In this document: positions 35,960-45,500 of the stretch, piece by piece
Layout of the letters: every line of letters starts with the position of its first letter
Position numbering within the stretch: position 1 is the stretch's first letter
Assembly: GCF_008932435.1 (NCBI RefSeq)
Contig: NZ_WBWE01000001.1
Coordinates: 1 to 64,000 of the forward strand
Direction: 5' to 3'
DNA from: Brucella pseudintermedia
GTDB taxonomy: Bacteria > Pseudomonadota > Alphaproteobacteria > Rhizobiales > Rhizobiaceae
DNA length: 64,000 bases
Notes under the pieces: model-generated
What the model was told of the DNA's origin: nothing
Databases searched by the model: none
What the model saw: only the letters and a program-made list of their open reading frames with translations
Translations under genes and position numbers: made by a program

Positions 35960-36837
35960 GCGGTTTGCGCTCCCTCATTTTGGTTCTTTATGCCGAGCGG
36001 ATCGCTGGACAGCACCTTGCCGCTCAAAGCGCCCATCCAGTCCAATCCATCCCGCAGGCGAACCACTTGCCCCACAACCACGATTGCAGGCGGGTTCAGC
36101 CCCGCCGCTTCAACGTCTCTTGCAGCCTGCATCAATGTTGTTTCAAGCACGATCTGGTCAGGCAAGCTGGCATTGCATACAAACGCAACCGGCTCATCCG
36201 GCGAGCGCCCGGCATCGATCAACCGCCTGGCGATGAGATCGATATGTTTCATCGCCATATACATGACGATCACCGGAGAGGTTCTGGCGATGCCGGTCCA
36301 GTCCATCCCGTCCGGTACAGAACCGCTGGCATCGTGACCGGTCAAAAACGTCACCGACTGATTAATGTCGCGATGCGTTGCGGGGATGCCAGCATAGGCG
36401 AGGCCGCCAATTCCGGCGGTCACTCCGGGAACGATGCGAAACGGAACACCGTGCTCAACGAGCGTGAGCGCTTCTTCCGCTCCTCGCCCGAACACGAACG
36501 GGTCGCCGCCTTTCAGGCGCAACACCTTCTTGCCCTGTTTTGCAAGTTCGACAAGCCGCAGGGAAATATCGCGCTGTTTCGGCGAGGGCTTGCCGCCGCG
36601 CTTGCCTGCATATTCCAGAACAGCATCCGCCTGTTTCAGGGAAAGGCAGGCATCATCCACCAGCGCATCGTAAACGATGACGTCCGCTTGTTGCAGAGCG
36701 TTGACGGCGTGAAGCGTCAGAAGTCCGGGGTCGCCCGGCCCCGCCCCCACGAGCCACACATGGCCGGGCTCCATCGCAGGCAAGGTCACCCTGCTTTTCG
36801 CAATGACACATGCCGCCGCTTCTTCAGCCTTGTTCAT
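35956..36837 (-). CDS. cobA: uroporphyrinogen-III C-methyltransferase
   Basis: SAM-dependent methylation at C2 and C7 of uroporphyrinogen III to precorrin-2, the entry to B12. 293 residues with the SUMT motifs VGAGPGDPGLLTL near 29, RLKGGDPFVFGRG near 107 and VPGVTAG near 136. There is no CysG-type dehydrogenase/ferrochelatase extension, so it is dedicated to corrinoids or supplies sirohaem with other enzymes. I use the ATG at 36837 rather than a TTG nine bases upstream. It is divergent from cbiD across 58 bases. Confidence 0.95.
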   Translation of the reverse strand: MNKAEEAAACVIAKSRVTLPAMEPGHVWLVGAGPGDPGLLTLHAVNALQQADVIVYDALVDDACLSLKQADAVLEYAGKRGGKPSPKQRDISLRLVELAKQGKKVLRLKGGDPFVFGRGAEEALTLVEHGVPFRIVPGVTAGIGGLAYAGIPATHRDINQSVTFLTGHDASGSVPDGMDWTGIARTSPVIVMYMAMKHIDLIARRLIDAGRSPDEPVAFVCNASLPDQIVLETTLMQAARDVEAAGLNPPAIVVVGQVVRLRDGLDWMGALSGKVLSSDPLGIKNQNEGAQTA

Positions 36838-36895
36838 TCTCGTCAACCATTATTCTGTCTGGCGACACAGCTAGCAGATACATTATAAGGCGTCC

Positions 36896-38002
36896 ATGAA
36901 TGACGAAACCGCTCCAACGAATAAAAGTCAGGAAAAGGCCGAGCTTCGCCGCGGCTGGACTACCGGCGCCTGCGCGACCGCTGCCACCAAGGCAGCTTTG
37001 ATGGCGCTCATCACTGGAGAATTTCCAGATCCCGTCGGCATAATTCTGCCAAAAGGCGAAGTGCCCTACTTCCAGCTCGCCTACGAAGGGCTGGGCGAAG
37101 GCTATGCGATGGCGGGCATCGTCAAGGATGCGGGCGACGATCCTGATGTGACCCATGGCTCCACGATCATCTCGACGGTATTCCCGGCGCCGCCGGGAAC
37201 CGGCATCATCTTTCGCGCCGGTGAAGGCGTTGGCACGGTCACGCGGCCCGGTCTGCAAATTCCTCCGGGTGAAGCCGCCATCAACCCGGTTCCGCGCCGC
37301 ATGATGACGGAAATCTGCGAACAGATTTGCGCCGAATATGGCCTGCCCGCCGATCTGGTCATTACGATATCGGTTCCGGGCGGCGAGGAAATTGCCAGGA
37401 AAACATGGAACCCGCGCCTCGGCATTGTTGGCGGCATCTCCATTCTCGGCACCACCGGGGTGGTCCACCCGTTCTCCTGCTCGGCATGGATTCATTCGAT
37501 CCATCGCGGAATCGATGTTGCGCGTGCTGCCGGGCAAAAGCACGTGCTCGGCGCGACCGGCTCGACGTCCGAAGACGCGGCGCAGGCGCTCTATGACCTG
37601 CCGGATTTTGCCATTCTCGACATGGGCGATTTCGCGGGCGGCGTGCTCAAATATCTGCGTGACCACCCAATCGACAAGCTGACAATTGCGGGCGGTTTCG
37701 CCAAGCTGACCAAGCTCGCCCAAGGCGCGCTCGATCTCCATTCTTCGCGCTCGCAGGTGGACAAGGGCTTCCTCTGGACCATAGCGGAAAAGGCAGGCAC
37801 ACCAACAAGCATGAAGGAGCAGATTCTCTTTGCGAACACTGCTCTGGAAGTGCTTGAACTGACTCAATCAATCGGCTTCGACATGGCGACGCCCATTGCG
37901 CTCAAAGCGAAGGAAACAGCACTGGAAACCCTTCGCGGCGCACCTGTGGAAGTTGAGATTATCGTGACCGATCGCAGTGGCAATATCCTTGCGCGCATCT
38001 GA
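36896..38002 (+). CDS. cbiD: cobalt-precorrin-5B C1-methyltransferase-type protein
   Basis: A 368-residue CbiD-family protein: RRGWTTGACATAATKAAL at the N-terminus, VVHPFSCSAWIHSI near 198-211, GSTSED and TIAGGFAKLTKLA near 265. In the anaerobic route CbiD methylates C1; in the classical aerobic route CobF does this. Here cbiD sits with cobK among aerobic genes and no cobF is seen, so I infer it replaces CobF on the metal-free precorrin. cobK begins inside its last 26 bases. Confidence 0.94.
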   Translation: MNDETAPTNKSQEKAELRRGWTTGACATAATKAALMALITGEFPDPVGIILPKGEVPYFQLAYEGLGEGYAMAGIVKDAGDDPDVTHGSTIISTVFPAPPGTGIIFRAGEGVGTVTRPGLQIPPGEAAINPVPRRMMTEICEQICAEYGLPADLVITISVPGGEEIARKTWNPRLGIVGGISILGTTGVVHPFSCSAWIHSIHRGIDVARAAGQKHVLGATGSTSEDAAQALYDLPDFAILDMGDFAGGVLKYLRDHPIDKLTIAGGFAKLTKLAQGALDLHSSRSQVDKGFLWTIAEKAGTPTSMKEQILFANTALEVLELTQSIGFDMATPIALKAKETALETLRGAPVEVEIIVTDRSGNILARI

Positions 38003-38735
38003 GCCCAAAATACTCATTTTGGGCGGAACGACCGAGGCAGCAGCGCTGGCCACGGCCTTTGCGGAACTGCCCGTCAAAGCGATCACCTCGCTCGCCGGAC
38101 GCACCAGCAATCCAGCCAAACTGCGCGGTGCGGTTCGAAGCGGCGGCTTTGGAGGCATTGACGGCCTTGCCTCCTATCTCGATTGCGAAGGGATCGACCT
38201 CGTTATCGACGCGACCCATCCTTATGCCACGCGCATCTCGCAAAATGCGGTTCAGGCCGCAAGCAGGTGCGACGTTCCACTGGTGAGGCTGGAGCGCCCA
38301 GCATGGCAGAAACAGCCGGGAGACCGCTGGATCGACGTTTCCAACGAAGCCGAAGCTGCAAGCGCTGTCCCTTCCGGCGAGCGCGTGTTTCTAGCGCTCG
38401 GCCGCCAGCATATCGCGCCATTCGCCAAGCGCTCGGACGTTCATTTCGTCTTGCGCATGATCGACCCGCCGGAAACAGCACTGCCCGCGGATTGCGAGCT
38501 TATCCTCGCAAAGCCCGGCGATTTCGCAGCGGAAAGGCAATTTCTGGAGAACCACAAGATCGGGTTGATCGTCAGCCGCAATTCGGGTGGCACCGTTTCC
38601 TATGTCAAGATCGAAGCCGCTCGCGCGCTAGGGCTTCCGGTCATGATGATTTCCCGCCCGCCGGCGACAGCGGGAAATGTTGTTGTCTCGCCGGAAGATG
38701 CAATCGCATTCGCCCGTACAAACTTAGGCTTTTGA
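37977..38735 (+). CDS. cobK: precorrin-6A reductase
   Basis: NADPH-dependent reduction of precorrin-6A to 6B. 252 residues with KILILGGTTEA at the N-terminus, IDATHPYA near 77, and VSRNSGG near 205, all conserved in CobK/CbiJ. The start is a GTG inside the cbiD 3' end, giving a 26-base overlap and probable translational coupling. Its 3' end overlaps the convergent cobM by 12 bases. Confidence 0.93.
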   Translation: MAISLRASEPKILILGGTTEAAALATAFAELPVKAITSLAGRTSNPAKLRGAVRSGGFGGIDGLASYLDCEGIDLVIDATHPYATRISQNAVQAASRCDVPLVRLERPAWQKQPGDRWIDVSNEAEAASAVPSGERVFLALGRQHIAPFAKRSDVHFVLRMIDPPETALPADCELILAKPGDFAAERQFLENHKIGLIVSRNSGGTVSYVKIEAARALGLPVMMISRPPATAGNVVVSPEDAIAFARTNLGF

Positions 38736-39482
38736 ACGCGCCGCGTGGCTATGCGCTTCATGATAGAGCGCGGAATCGCGAAAGTTCTTGGGGTCCAGAC
38801 CTCGCCCGACAAAAATCATCGCAGTGCGTTGTAGGCCCGACATTGCCACCTTCTCGCTTATATCCGACAACGTGCCGCGTAGTATCCGCTCATCCGGCCA
38901 TCCAATGCGATAGGCGACGACTACAGGGCAGTCAGCGCCATAAAGAGGTGTCAGCTCGGCCTTGATCTTCGCGAGGTTGCGAATGGAAAGGTGAATCACC
39001 AGCGTCGCGCCCGACCGTCCAAGTGTGGCAAGGTTCTCGCCTTCCGGCATTGCGGACGATTTCATCGAGGTGCGGGTCAAGATGATAGTCTGGTTGACCT
39101 CGGGAATGGTCAGTTCCTGCTTCATGGCGGCGGCAGCAGCCGCAAATGCTGGAACACCCGGCGTCACATCATAGGGAATGCCGAGACTGTCCAACCGCCG
39201 CATCTGTTCGGCCATAGCACCGTAAATTGACGGATCGCCCGAATGCACCCGCGCGACATCGAGACCCTTAGCGTGTGCGGCTTCCATTTCAGCGATAATC
39301 TCATCCAAAGTCAGGGATGAACTGTCGACCAGATGCGCACCCTTGGGCACTCCGGCAACAAGTTCCTTCGGCACCAGCGACCCCGCATAGATGCATACGG
39401 GGCATTGTTCGATCAGGCGCAGGCCGCGAACGGTGATAAGATCCGCCGCACCGGGACCGGCGCCAATGAAATGAACAGTCAC
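38724..39482 (-). CDS. cobM: precorrin-4 C11-methyltransferase
   Basis: Methylates C11 to make precorrin-5. 252 residues: TVHFIGAGPGAADLITVRG at the start, RVHSGDPSIYGA near 84 and VTPGVPAFAAAAA near 108, typical of CobM/CbiF. The start is a GTG with AGGAAAGGAAG upstream; it overlaps the cobE stop as GTGA. A longer frame continues upstream inside cobE but is not conserved. Confidence 0.94.
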   Translation of the reverse strand: MTVHFIGAGPGAADLITVRGLRLIEQCPVCIYAGSLVPKELVAGVPKGAHLVDSSSLTLDEIIAEMEAAHAKGLDVARVHSGDPSIYGAMAEQMRRLDSLGIPYDVTPGVPAFAAAAAAMKQELTIPEVNQTIILTRTSMKSSAMPEGENLATLGRSGATLVIHLSIRNLAKIKAELTPLYGADCPVVVAYRIGWPDERILRGTLSDISEKVAMSGLQRTAMIFVGRGLDPKNFRDSALYHEAHSHAARSKA

Positions 39483-39904
39483 GATCTTCCTTTCCTGAAC
39501 TGCGGAGCGCCGCTGGGGGCAGCAATCGCCAGAGCGGCAGTTGCTCGGCCCGAGGCGGTTTTCTCGACTGCCAGAATACCGCTCGGACCAGAGGCAGCAA
39601 GCGCTGCTGCTTCGGCAACACCATGACAACCGACTGTCCGGAAAACAGCCTCCGACGGATTTTTCAGACGTGGTGTTTCCTGCTCCAGTCGCTCCGCATC
39701 GAAGTAACAAACCGCACATGCATAATATGAAGCAAGCTCAGCCCATACCGGCTCACCGCGCTTCGTGCTCAAGGTCGCGATAGCATCAGGCCGCGAACAC
39801 GCTCCCCGAGCCAACACTTGCTCGGCCAAGGCCAAAAGCTCATCGAACGTCACGCCCGACGAACCGCCCATGCCAAGAACTCTGATGAAATTGCTTTTAA
39901 GCAT
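39479..39904 (-). CDS. cobE: CobE (CbiG C-terminal domain protein)
   Basis: 141 residues matching the CobE/CbiG-C fold: IRVLGMGGSSGVTFDELLAL at the start, LSTKRGEP in the middle, and VGCHGVAEAAALAA near 95. CobE is required in the aerobic pathway, but its chemistry is uncertain. The ATG at 39904 lies in the edge of repeat copy C, whose sequence would otherwise be read into the protein. It is notable that the cobJ product carries a second CobE-like domain. Confidence 0.88.
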   Translation of the reverse strand: MLKSNFIRVLGMGGSSGVTFDELLALAEQVLARGACSRPDAIATLSTKRGEPVWAELASYYACAVCYFDAERLEQETPRLKNPSEAVFRTVGCHGVAEAAALAASGPSGILAVEKTASGRATAALAIAAPSGAPQFRKGRS

Positions 39905-39949
39905 GTCGTTGTCCCAAAACCGGTTCCCACTTTTGGGAGACATGCTCTA
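39902..39949 (-). repeat. dispersed palindromic repeat, copy C
   Basis: On the minus strand it reads TAGAGCATGTCTCCCAAAAG, then GTGGGAACCGGTTTTGGGA, matching copies A and B. It fills the gap between terB and cobE and touches the cobE start codon. Confidence 0.6.
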
Positions 39950-40396
39950 GGAACCACAGGGAGATGAACGGCGCGCTTTGTGCAGCTCTTCCGGCTTGAC
40001 CCCGAGCGTATCGGCAATACGCTGGATCATTGTTGCTTCGCTGCGATCAAGGCGATTATCGGAGCAGGCGATTGTCACGAGGTCGCCAAGCAACGCTAAA
40101 CGACGCTCCGGCGCCATCTCTGCCAGCATATTGGCGGCTTGCTTGGTTGTCGTCTCGTAAGCAAAATCCTTGAGATATTCCGCGACTTCCGGAAGCTCTT
40201 CTGGCGCAATGCCGAAATTCTTTTCGGCAATTTCCTTGAAAGCGGCTATTTCGGCTGGGTGTTGGTCGCCATCGGCAAACACCACATGCAACAGCAAAAG
40301 CAATTCAGAAGCGAGCGCCGGATCGTCGGCGACGCGCTGCACGGCACTCTTCCTGCTCAAAAAAGCAGTAATCCGCTCAAAGATGCTTTCGCTCAT
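39947..40396 (-). CDS. TerB-like helical protein
   Basis: 149 residues, all-helical, with the TerB-family metal-site pattern: LLHVVFADGDQHPAEIAAF near 36-54 and a second ACSDNRLDRSEATMI near 110. TerB domains were named from tellurite-resistance operons but are widespread with unclear roles. GAGGGG lies five bases upstream of the ATG. It heads the short terB-cobE-cobM run, but the repeat between terB and cobE makes co-transcription uncertain. Confidence 0.85.
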   Translation of the reverse strand: MSESIFERITAFLSRKSAVQRVADDPALASELLLLLHVVFADGDQHPAEIAAFKEIAEKNFGIAPEELPEVAEYLKDFAYETTTKQAANMLAEMAPERRLALLGDLVTIACSDNRLDRSEATMIQRIADTLGVKPEELHKARRSSPCGS

Positions 40397-40561
40397 GGAA
40401 CCCCTCTAAACTTTCAGCCTGCATATAATGAATAGCGCCGGATGCACAGGAAAACAATCTCGCTCCGTACGCCGCTTTCTTCAGGCGAAACTCCTCGTTT
40501 GACTGGCGTTCGCGCATCCGCTGCTCTATGTTGCCCCAACCTCTCCTTTAGGCTCCCCCCG

Positions 40562-41347
40562 ATGCTCGATTTCTTTGATACGCTTACCCTGCTCCTGACG
40601 GCTGCGGCATTCATTGCCGGAATCATCGATTCCATCGCCGGCGGCGGCGGAATGATTACGATTCCCGCCTTGTTGCTGGCCGGAATACCACCCGTTGAAG
40701 CATTGGGAACGAACAAGCTGCAAGGACTGTTTGGATCGTCTTCGGCAACGATCGCCTATGCGCGCAAAGGGCATGTCAACATTCGGGAACAGTGGCCCGA
40801 AGCGCTCGCCTCGCTCATCGGCTCGGTATTGGGCGCATTGCTGGCAACCGTTCTGCCGGTGGATATCATGCGAGCGGCCCTGCCAATCCTCCTTATCGCC
40901 ATCGCAGTCTATTTTGCCGTCAAGCCGAGCCTTGGCGACGTTGACCGGGCGCGACGTCTCGGACCGTTTCTTTTCGGCGTGACGCTCGTTCCGCTGATCG
41001 GTTTTTATGACGGGCTCTTTGGCCCCGGAACCGGATCGTTCTTCATGCTCGCCTTTGTAGCGCTTGCCGGTTTCGGCGTGCTGAAAGCCACCGCTCACAC
41101 AAAACTTCTTAACTGTGCGTCCAATATCGGCGGCTTTGCGACCTTCGCCGCTGTCGGCGTCATCAACTGGAAAATCGGCATCTGCATGGGCATCGCCCAG
41201 TTCATCGGCGCACAGATCGGCGCGAGCCTGGCGATGAAAGTCGGCTCACGCATCATCAAACCGCTTTTGATCGTGGTCAGCCTGGCACTGGCAGTTCGCC
41301 TCCTGATGGACGGAACGAACCCGCTGCGCCAGTGGATGGGATTCTAG
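40562..41347 (+). CDS. TauE/SafE (TSUP) family membrane permease
   Basis: 261 residues with seven to eight hydrophobic spans and the two TSUP motifs: GIIDSIAGGGGMITIPALL near 20-38, and FYDGLFGPGTGSF near 150. Family members export sulfite, sulfonates or other organic anions. Its place inside the B12 region might suggest a cobalt- or corrinoid-linked role, but the motif gives no substrate. I use the ATG at 40562; a longer frame upstream is not conserved. Its stop lies in repeat copy B. Confidence 0.88.
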   Translation: MLDFFDTLTLLLTAAAFIAGIIDSIAGGGGMITIPALLLAGIPPVEALGTNKLQGLFGSSSATIAYARKGHVNIREQWPEALASLIGSVLGALLATVLPVDIMRAALPILLIAIAVYFAVKPSLGDVDRARRLGPFLFGVTLVPLIGFYDGLFGPGTGSFFMLAFVALAGFGVLKATAHTKLLNCASNIGGFATFAAVGVINWKIGICMGIAQFIGAQIGASLAMKVGSRIIKPLLIVVSLALAVRLLMDGTNPLRQWMGF

Positions 41348-41450
41348 AGCATTTCCAGCAAAAGTGTGAAACGGTTTTGCGTCGGATAATGCGATGAAAC
41401 AAATAGTTAGAGCGGTTCCGACGGCTCCGTTTTAAGCGGAACCGCTCTAA
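41345..41450. repeat. composite palindromic repeat, copy B, about 106 bp
   Basis: First part (41345-41400): TAGAGCATTTCCAGCAAAAG followed by GTGTGAAACGGTTTTGCG. Second part: a 14-bp perfect stem, 41407-41420 with 41437-41450, built on TTAGAGCGGTTCCG. It spans the stops of the convergent permease and EamA genes and may end both transcripts. The size is like the Bru-RS palindromes reported from Brucella, but I cannot confirm identity. Confidence 0.65.
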
Positions 41451-41875
41451 ATCCGAAGCGCTACCAGCACCACGCCGCAACCGATAAGCAGAATACCGAA
41501 CCAGTTGATGGTGGACATACGCTCACCAAGGAATGCCGCACCGAACAGTGCCACCAGCACGACCGACAATTTGTCGATCGGCGCGACGCGGGATGCATCA
41601 CCGATCTGTAAGGCCCGGAAATAGGCAAGCCACGAAGCACCGGTCGCCAGTCCCGAAAGCACCAAGAACAGCCACGATTTTCCGGAAATCTCGCCCGGCT
41701 TCTGCCATTGTCCGGTAATCGTCAGGAACAGGCATAGCGCGCCAATGATGACCAGCGTGCGCACAAGCGTGGCAAAATCAGAATTGATGCCTTGAATACC
41801 GATCTTGGCGAAGATCGCGGTCAGCGCGGCAAATACCGCCGACATCAGCGCCCAGAACTGCCAGCTATCGATCAT
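41447..41875 (-). CDS. EamA-type small membrane transporter
   Basis: 142 residues, about five hydrophobic helices: one EamA (drug/metabolite transporter) repeat, with WLAYFRALQIGDASRVAPIDKLSVVLVALF in the middle and the C-terminal LGERMSTINWFGILLIGCGVVLVA. Single-repeat members work as dimers. The ATG overlaps the cobO stop as ATGA, so it is the last gene of the cbtB-to-cobO operon and would be controlled by the B12 riboswitch. The substrate is unknown; its stop lies in a repeat hairpin. Confidence 0.85.
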   Translation of the reverse strand: MIDSWQFWALMSAVFAALTAIFAKIGIQGINSDFATLVRTLVIIGALCLFLTITGQWQKPGEISGKSWLFLVLSGLATGASWLAYFRALQIGDASRVAPIDKLSVVLVALFGAAFLGERMSTINWFGILLIGCGVVLVALRI

Positions 41876-42513
41876 CAGAATTCAATGCCCTTCTGTGCCT
41901 TCACGCCGGAGCGGAATGGATGCTTGATCATCTCCATCTCGGTCACAAGATCCGCCGCTTCAATCAACTCTTCCTTGGCATTGCGCCCGGTAATGATGAC
42001 ATGCTTCATCTCCGGCTTGGCTTTAAGAACCTCAATCACTTCCTCAACCGGCAGATAATCATAACGAAGAACGATATTCAGCTCGTCGCAAAGCACCATA
42101 TCGTAGCTTTCATCCATTATCAGCGCCTTGGCCTGTTCCCACGCGCCCCGCGCCATGGCGATATCCCGCGTGCGATCCTGCGTCTCCCAGGTAAAGCCCT
42201 CGCCCAGCGCTGAAATCGTCACCTGCTCGGGAAATTTTTCAAGCACCCAGCGCTCGCCTGTGTCCCACGAACCCTTGACGAACTGCACGACGCCAATCTT
42301 CATACCATGACCCAATGCACGGAAAACCATCCCGAAACCGGCGGTCGATTTGCCTTTGCCCTTGCCGGTATGGACGATCACCAGCCCCTTTTCCTTGGTC
42401 TTCGTAGCCTGGATCTTGTCGCGAGCAGCCTTCTTCTTGCGCATCTTGTCCGCATGGCGGGCGTTCAGTTCCTCTTCAGTCATGGAGAGAAGTTTTGCAG
42501 ATTTTTCAGCCAT
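41875..42513 (-). CDS. cobO: cob(I)yrinic acid a,c-diamide adenosyltransferase
   Basis: Transfers the adenosyl group of ATP to Co(I) corrinoid. 212 residues; the P-loop variant HTGKGKGKSTAG near 48, VQFVKGSW near 78 and VLCDELNIVLRYD near 137 identify the CobA/CobO (not PduO) type. It overlaps cobN by eight bases and EamA by four. CobR, encoded nearby, supplies the reduced substrate. Confidence 0.96.
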   Translation of the reverse strand: MAEKSAKLLSMTEEELNARHADKMRKKKAARDKIQATKTKEKGLVIVHTGKGKGKSTAGFGMVFRALGHGMKIGVVQFVKGSWDTGERWVLEKFPEQVTISALGEGFTWETQDRTRDIAMARGAWEQAKALIMDESYDMVLCDELNIVLRYDYLPVEEVIEVLKAKPEMKHVIITGRNAKEELIEAADLVTEMEMIKHPFRSGVKAQKGIEF

Positions 42514-45500
42514 TTGTTCTCATTCCCGGATTCAAAGTCGCAAGTTGTTCCAGTTCGAACCGCGCCGAATTGGACCGTGGTGTCCAGAAGCCCCGCTCGA
42601 TGGCGTCGTTCAGCTTCGCTGCCGTCTCGGCAAGTGCTGCGGGGTTTTTCTCAGCCATGAAGTCATGCACCGTCCTGTCCGCGATATAAGCCTGATAGAC
42701 CGCCTCGAAGTGATGATTTCCGACCTTGCCGGTGGTCGCTGCAAAGGCGAACAGATAATCGACCGTTGCCGCAATCTCCGCCGCCCCTTTGTAGCCGTGA
42801 CGCATCACACCCGCGATCCATTTCGGATTGGCCGCGCGCCCCCGCACGACGCGTGAAAGCTCTTCCTCCAATGCCCTGATCACCGGTTTCTCCGGGCGGG
42901 AATGGTCGTTGTGATAGACCGCAGGCATTGCGCCGCTCAGGCTTTCCACGGTCGCGGCCATTCCGCCTTCGAACTGATAATAGTCATCGCTGTCGAGGAG
43001 ATCATGTTCGCGGTTGTCCTGATTCTGCACCACCGCCTGAACCGAACGAAGCCTTTCTTCCAAAAGGCCACGCTCGGCCTGCCCTTCCTCACCCGCGCCA
43101 TAGGCATATCCGCCCCAGACAAGCCAGGCTTCCGCCAGATCGTTGCGCCCGGCCCAGCCATTCTCGTCGATCAGCGCCTGCAAGCCTGCACCATAAGCGC
43201 CGGGTTTGGACCCGAAGACACGATAGCCTGCACGGCGCTGTGCCGTCTTCTCGTCTACCCCATCTGCAACGAGACGCGCTTGCTCTATCCGCATGCGCGC
43301 CGCAATCGGATTATCCTCGGCATCCTCATCTAGCTCCCCCACTGCGCGCACAGCCTTGTCGAACAGCGCAATCTGTTCTGGAAACGCATCGCGGAAGAAG
43401 CCGGAAATGCGCAATGTCACATCAACCCGCGGACGGCCAAGCTTTGCAATCGGAACAATTTCGTATCCGGTTACCCGGCGTGACGCCATGTCCCAGACCG
43501 GCTTCACGCCGATCAGCGCCAGGGCCTGCGCAATGTCATCTCCGCCGGTGCGCATATTCGACGTACCCCACGCGGTCAGGCCGAAAGATGTAGGCCATTC
43601 ACCATGGTCCTGCGTGTAGCGGGTAATCAGCAGTTCCGCCGATTTACGCCCAAGTTCCCATGCGGCCGGCGTGGGAACGGCACGACTGTCGGTAGAGAAG
43701 AAATTGCGCCCGGTCGGCAGCACATCGGGACGGCCCCGTGTCGGTGCGCCGGACGGTCCCGGCGGCACAAATCGCCCGCCAAGCGCGGCAAGAAACCCGT
43801 CTACTTCCGAAGGACCGCAATTGACCACCATGGGACGCAGATGTTCCTCTATGGATTGCAGCACCGCCCGCGTCTGCGACCAGTCTTGCGGGCATTCCTT
43901 TTCGCCCGCAACAAAACTCGCCGCCAGCAGCTCGATACGTTCCACCGTATCGCCTGCTATGCGCCATGTTGCTGGGCTAGCGGCGCGCAGGAGTTCCGGT
44001 TTCTCTCCCGTCCATGCCTCGGCCATGTTGCAATCCAGCGGATCGAATATTTCGTCAAACCCACAATCCGCAGCGATTGCCCGCTGGAGACTTTGATCGC
44101 CCGGCGCACCGCCAAGCGAAACCGGAACACCGCGCGGCACACGGGCCAGCGCGACCAGAAGATCGGTCAGCAGTCTGCCTTGAGGTGCAAGCCCGAAAAT
44201 ATGCAGTCCATCACGAATCTGCATTTCCTTGAGATCGCAAAGGTAAGCGTCGAGCTTTTGCAGCGCCATGTCTTCATCGTCATGGTCTTGAATGCCTGCA
44301 TCGCGATCAAGTCCGATGTCGCGCACGAGGTCGAGTATCTGCCCTTTCAGTCTCAGGAGGCGGCGCGTATCGACACCGGAGGCTTCGTAATATTCATCCA
44401 CCAGCGCTTCCAGATCTTTCAGCGGCCCATAACTTTCAGCGCGTGTCAGCGGTGGCGTCAGATGGTCGATGATGACTGCACCGGCACGACGCTTGGCCTG
44501 CGTGCCTTCACCGGGGTCATTTACGATGAAAGGATAGATATGCGGTGTGGGACCGAACACGGCTTCGGGATAGCAGTTTTCCGACAGCGCAAGCGCCTTT
44601 CCCGGCAGCCACTCCAGATTTCCATGCTTGCCCATATGCACAATGGCATCAATGCCTGCGACCTCGCGCAGAAACGCGTAGAAGGCAATATAGCCGTGCG
44701 GCGGCACCAGATCGGGCGAGTGGTAAGTCTCTTTCGGATCGATATTGTAGCCGCGTGCAGGCTGAATACCGACAAGGGTTTCACCCAGCCGCATCAACGG
44801 GAATGCGAAAGCGACAAGTTCCTCGGCAAAATAAGGATCGTTTTCCGGCGGGCCCCAGCGATCTCCAACTTCTTTCTGAATCGCAATGGGAAGTTTTTTG
44901 AAGAAAGCCTTGTATTGATTCAGTGAAATCGTCTCGCGTATCTCGCGCCCGTCACGTGCGGCATTGGTCGGCCCTGCCGTTAGGGCACGCATTAAAGCAT
45001 CACCGTCCACCGGCAGGTTAGCGACGGGATAGCCGCCCTTGGCCATGGCGTGCAGGACTTCGACCGTTCCGGCTGGCGTGTCGAGACCCACGCCATTGCC
45101 AAGCCGCCCGTCGCGGTTCGGATAATTGGCAAGGATCAGCGCAACACGCCTTTCCTCAGGCGATTTCCGCCCCAACCGAACCCAGTTTGCGGCAAGTTGC
45201 GCCACAAAATCCACGCGGTTTTCATGCGGCTCGTGCGTCACGATATTCGCTTCTACTGCCGCATCAAACTGCTTTGCAGACTTGAAGGATACCGCACGCG
45301 AAAGCACCCGCCCGTCCACTTCCGGCAGGGCGACATTCATCGCCAGATCGCGCGCCAGCAGCCCTTGCTGCGACGTTTCCCAGACGGTTTTCGGCGTACC
45401 GGAAAAGATAACTTGCAAGACCATATTGCCGCGCTTGTCCAGCACCGTCGGCTTGCGCTCGGCACCTGGCGAAGAAATCGCAAATCCGGTGGCGTTCAAA

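Noticed and set aside
43604-44926. A 440-codon plus-strand frame opposite cobN.
   Set aside because: Antisense shadow of a conserved chelatase gene, without any family feature.
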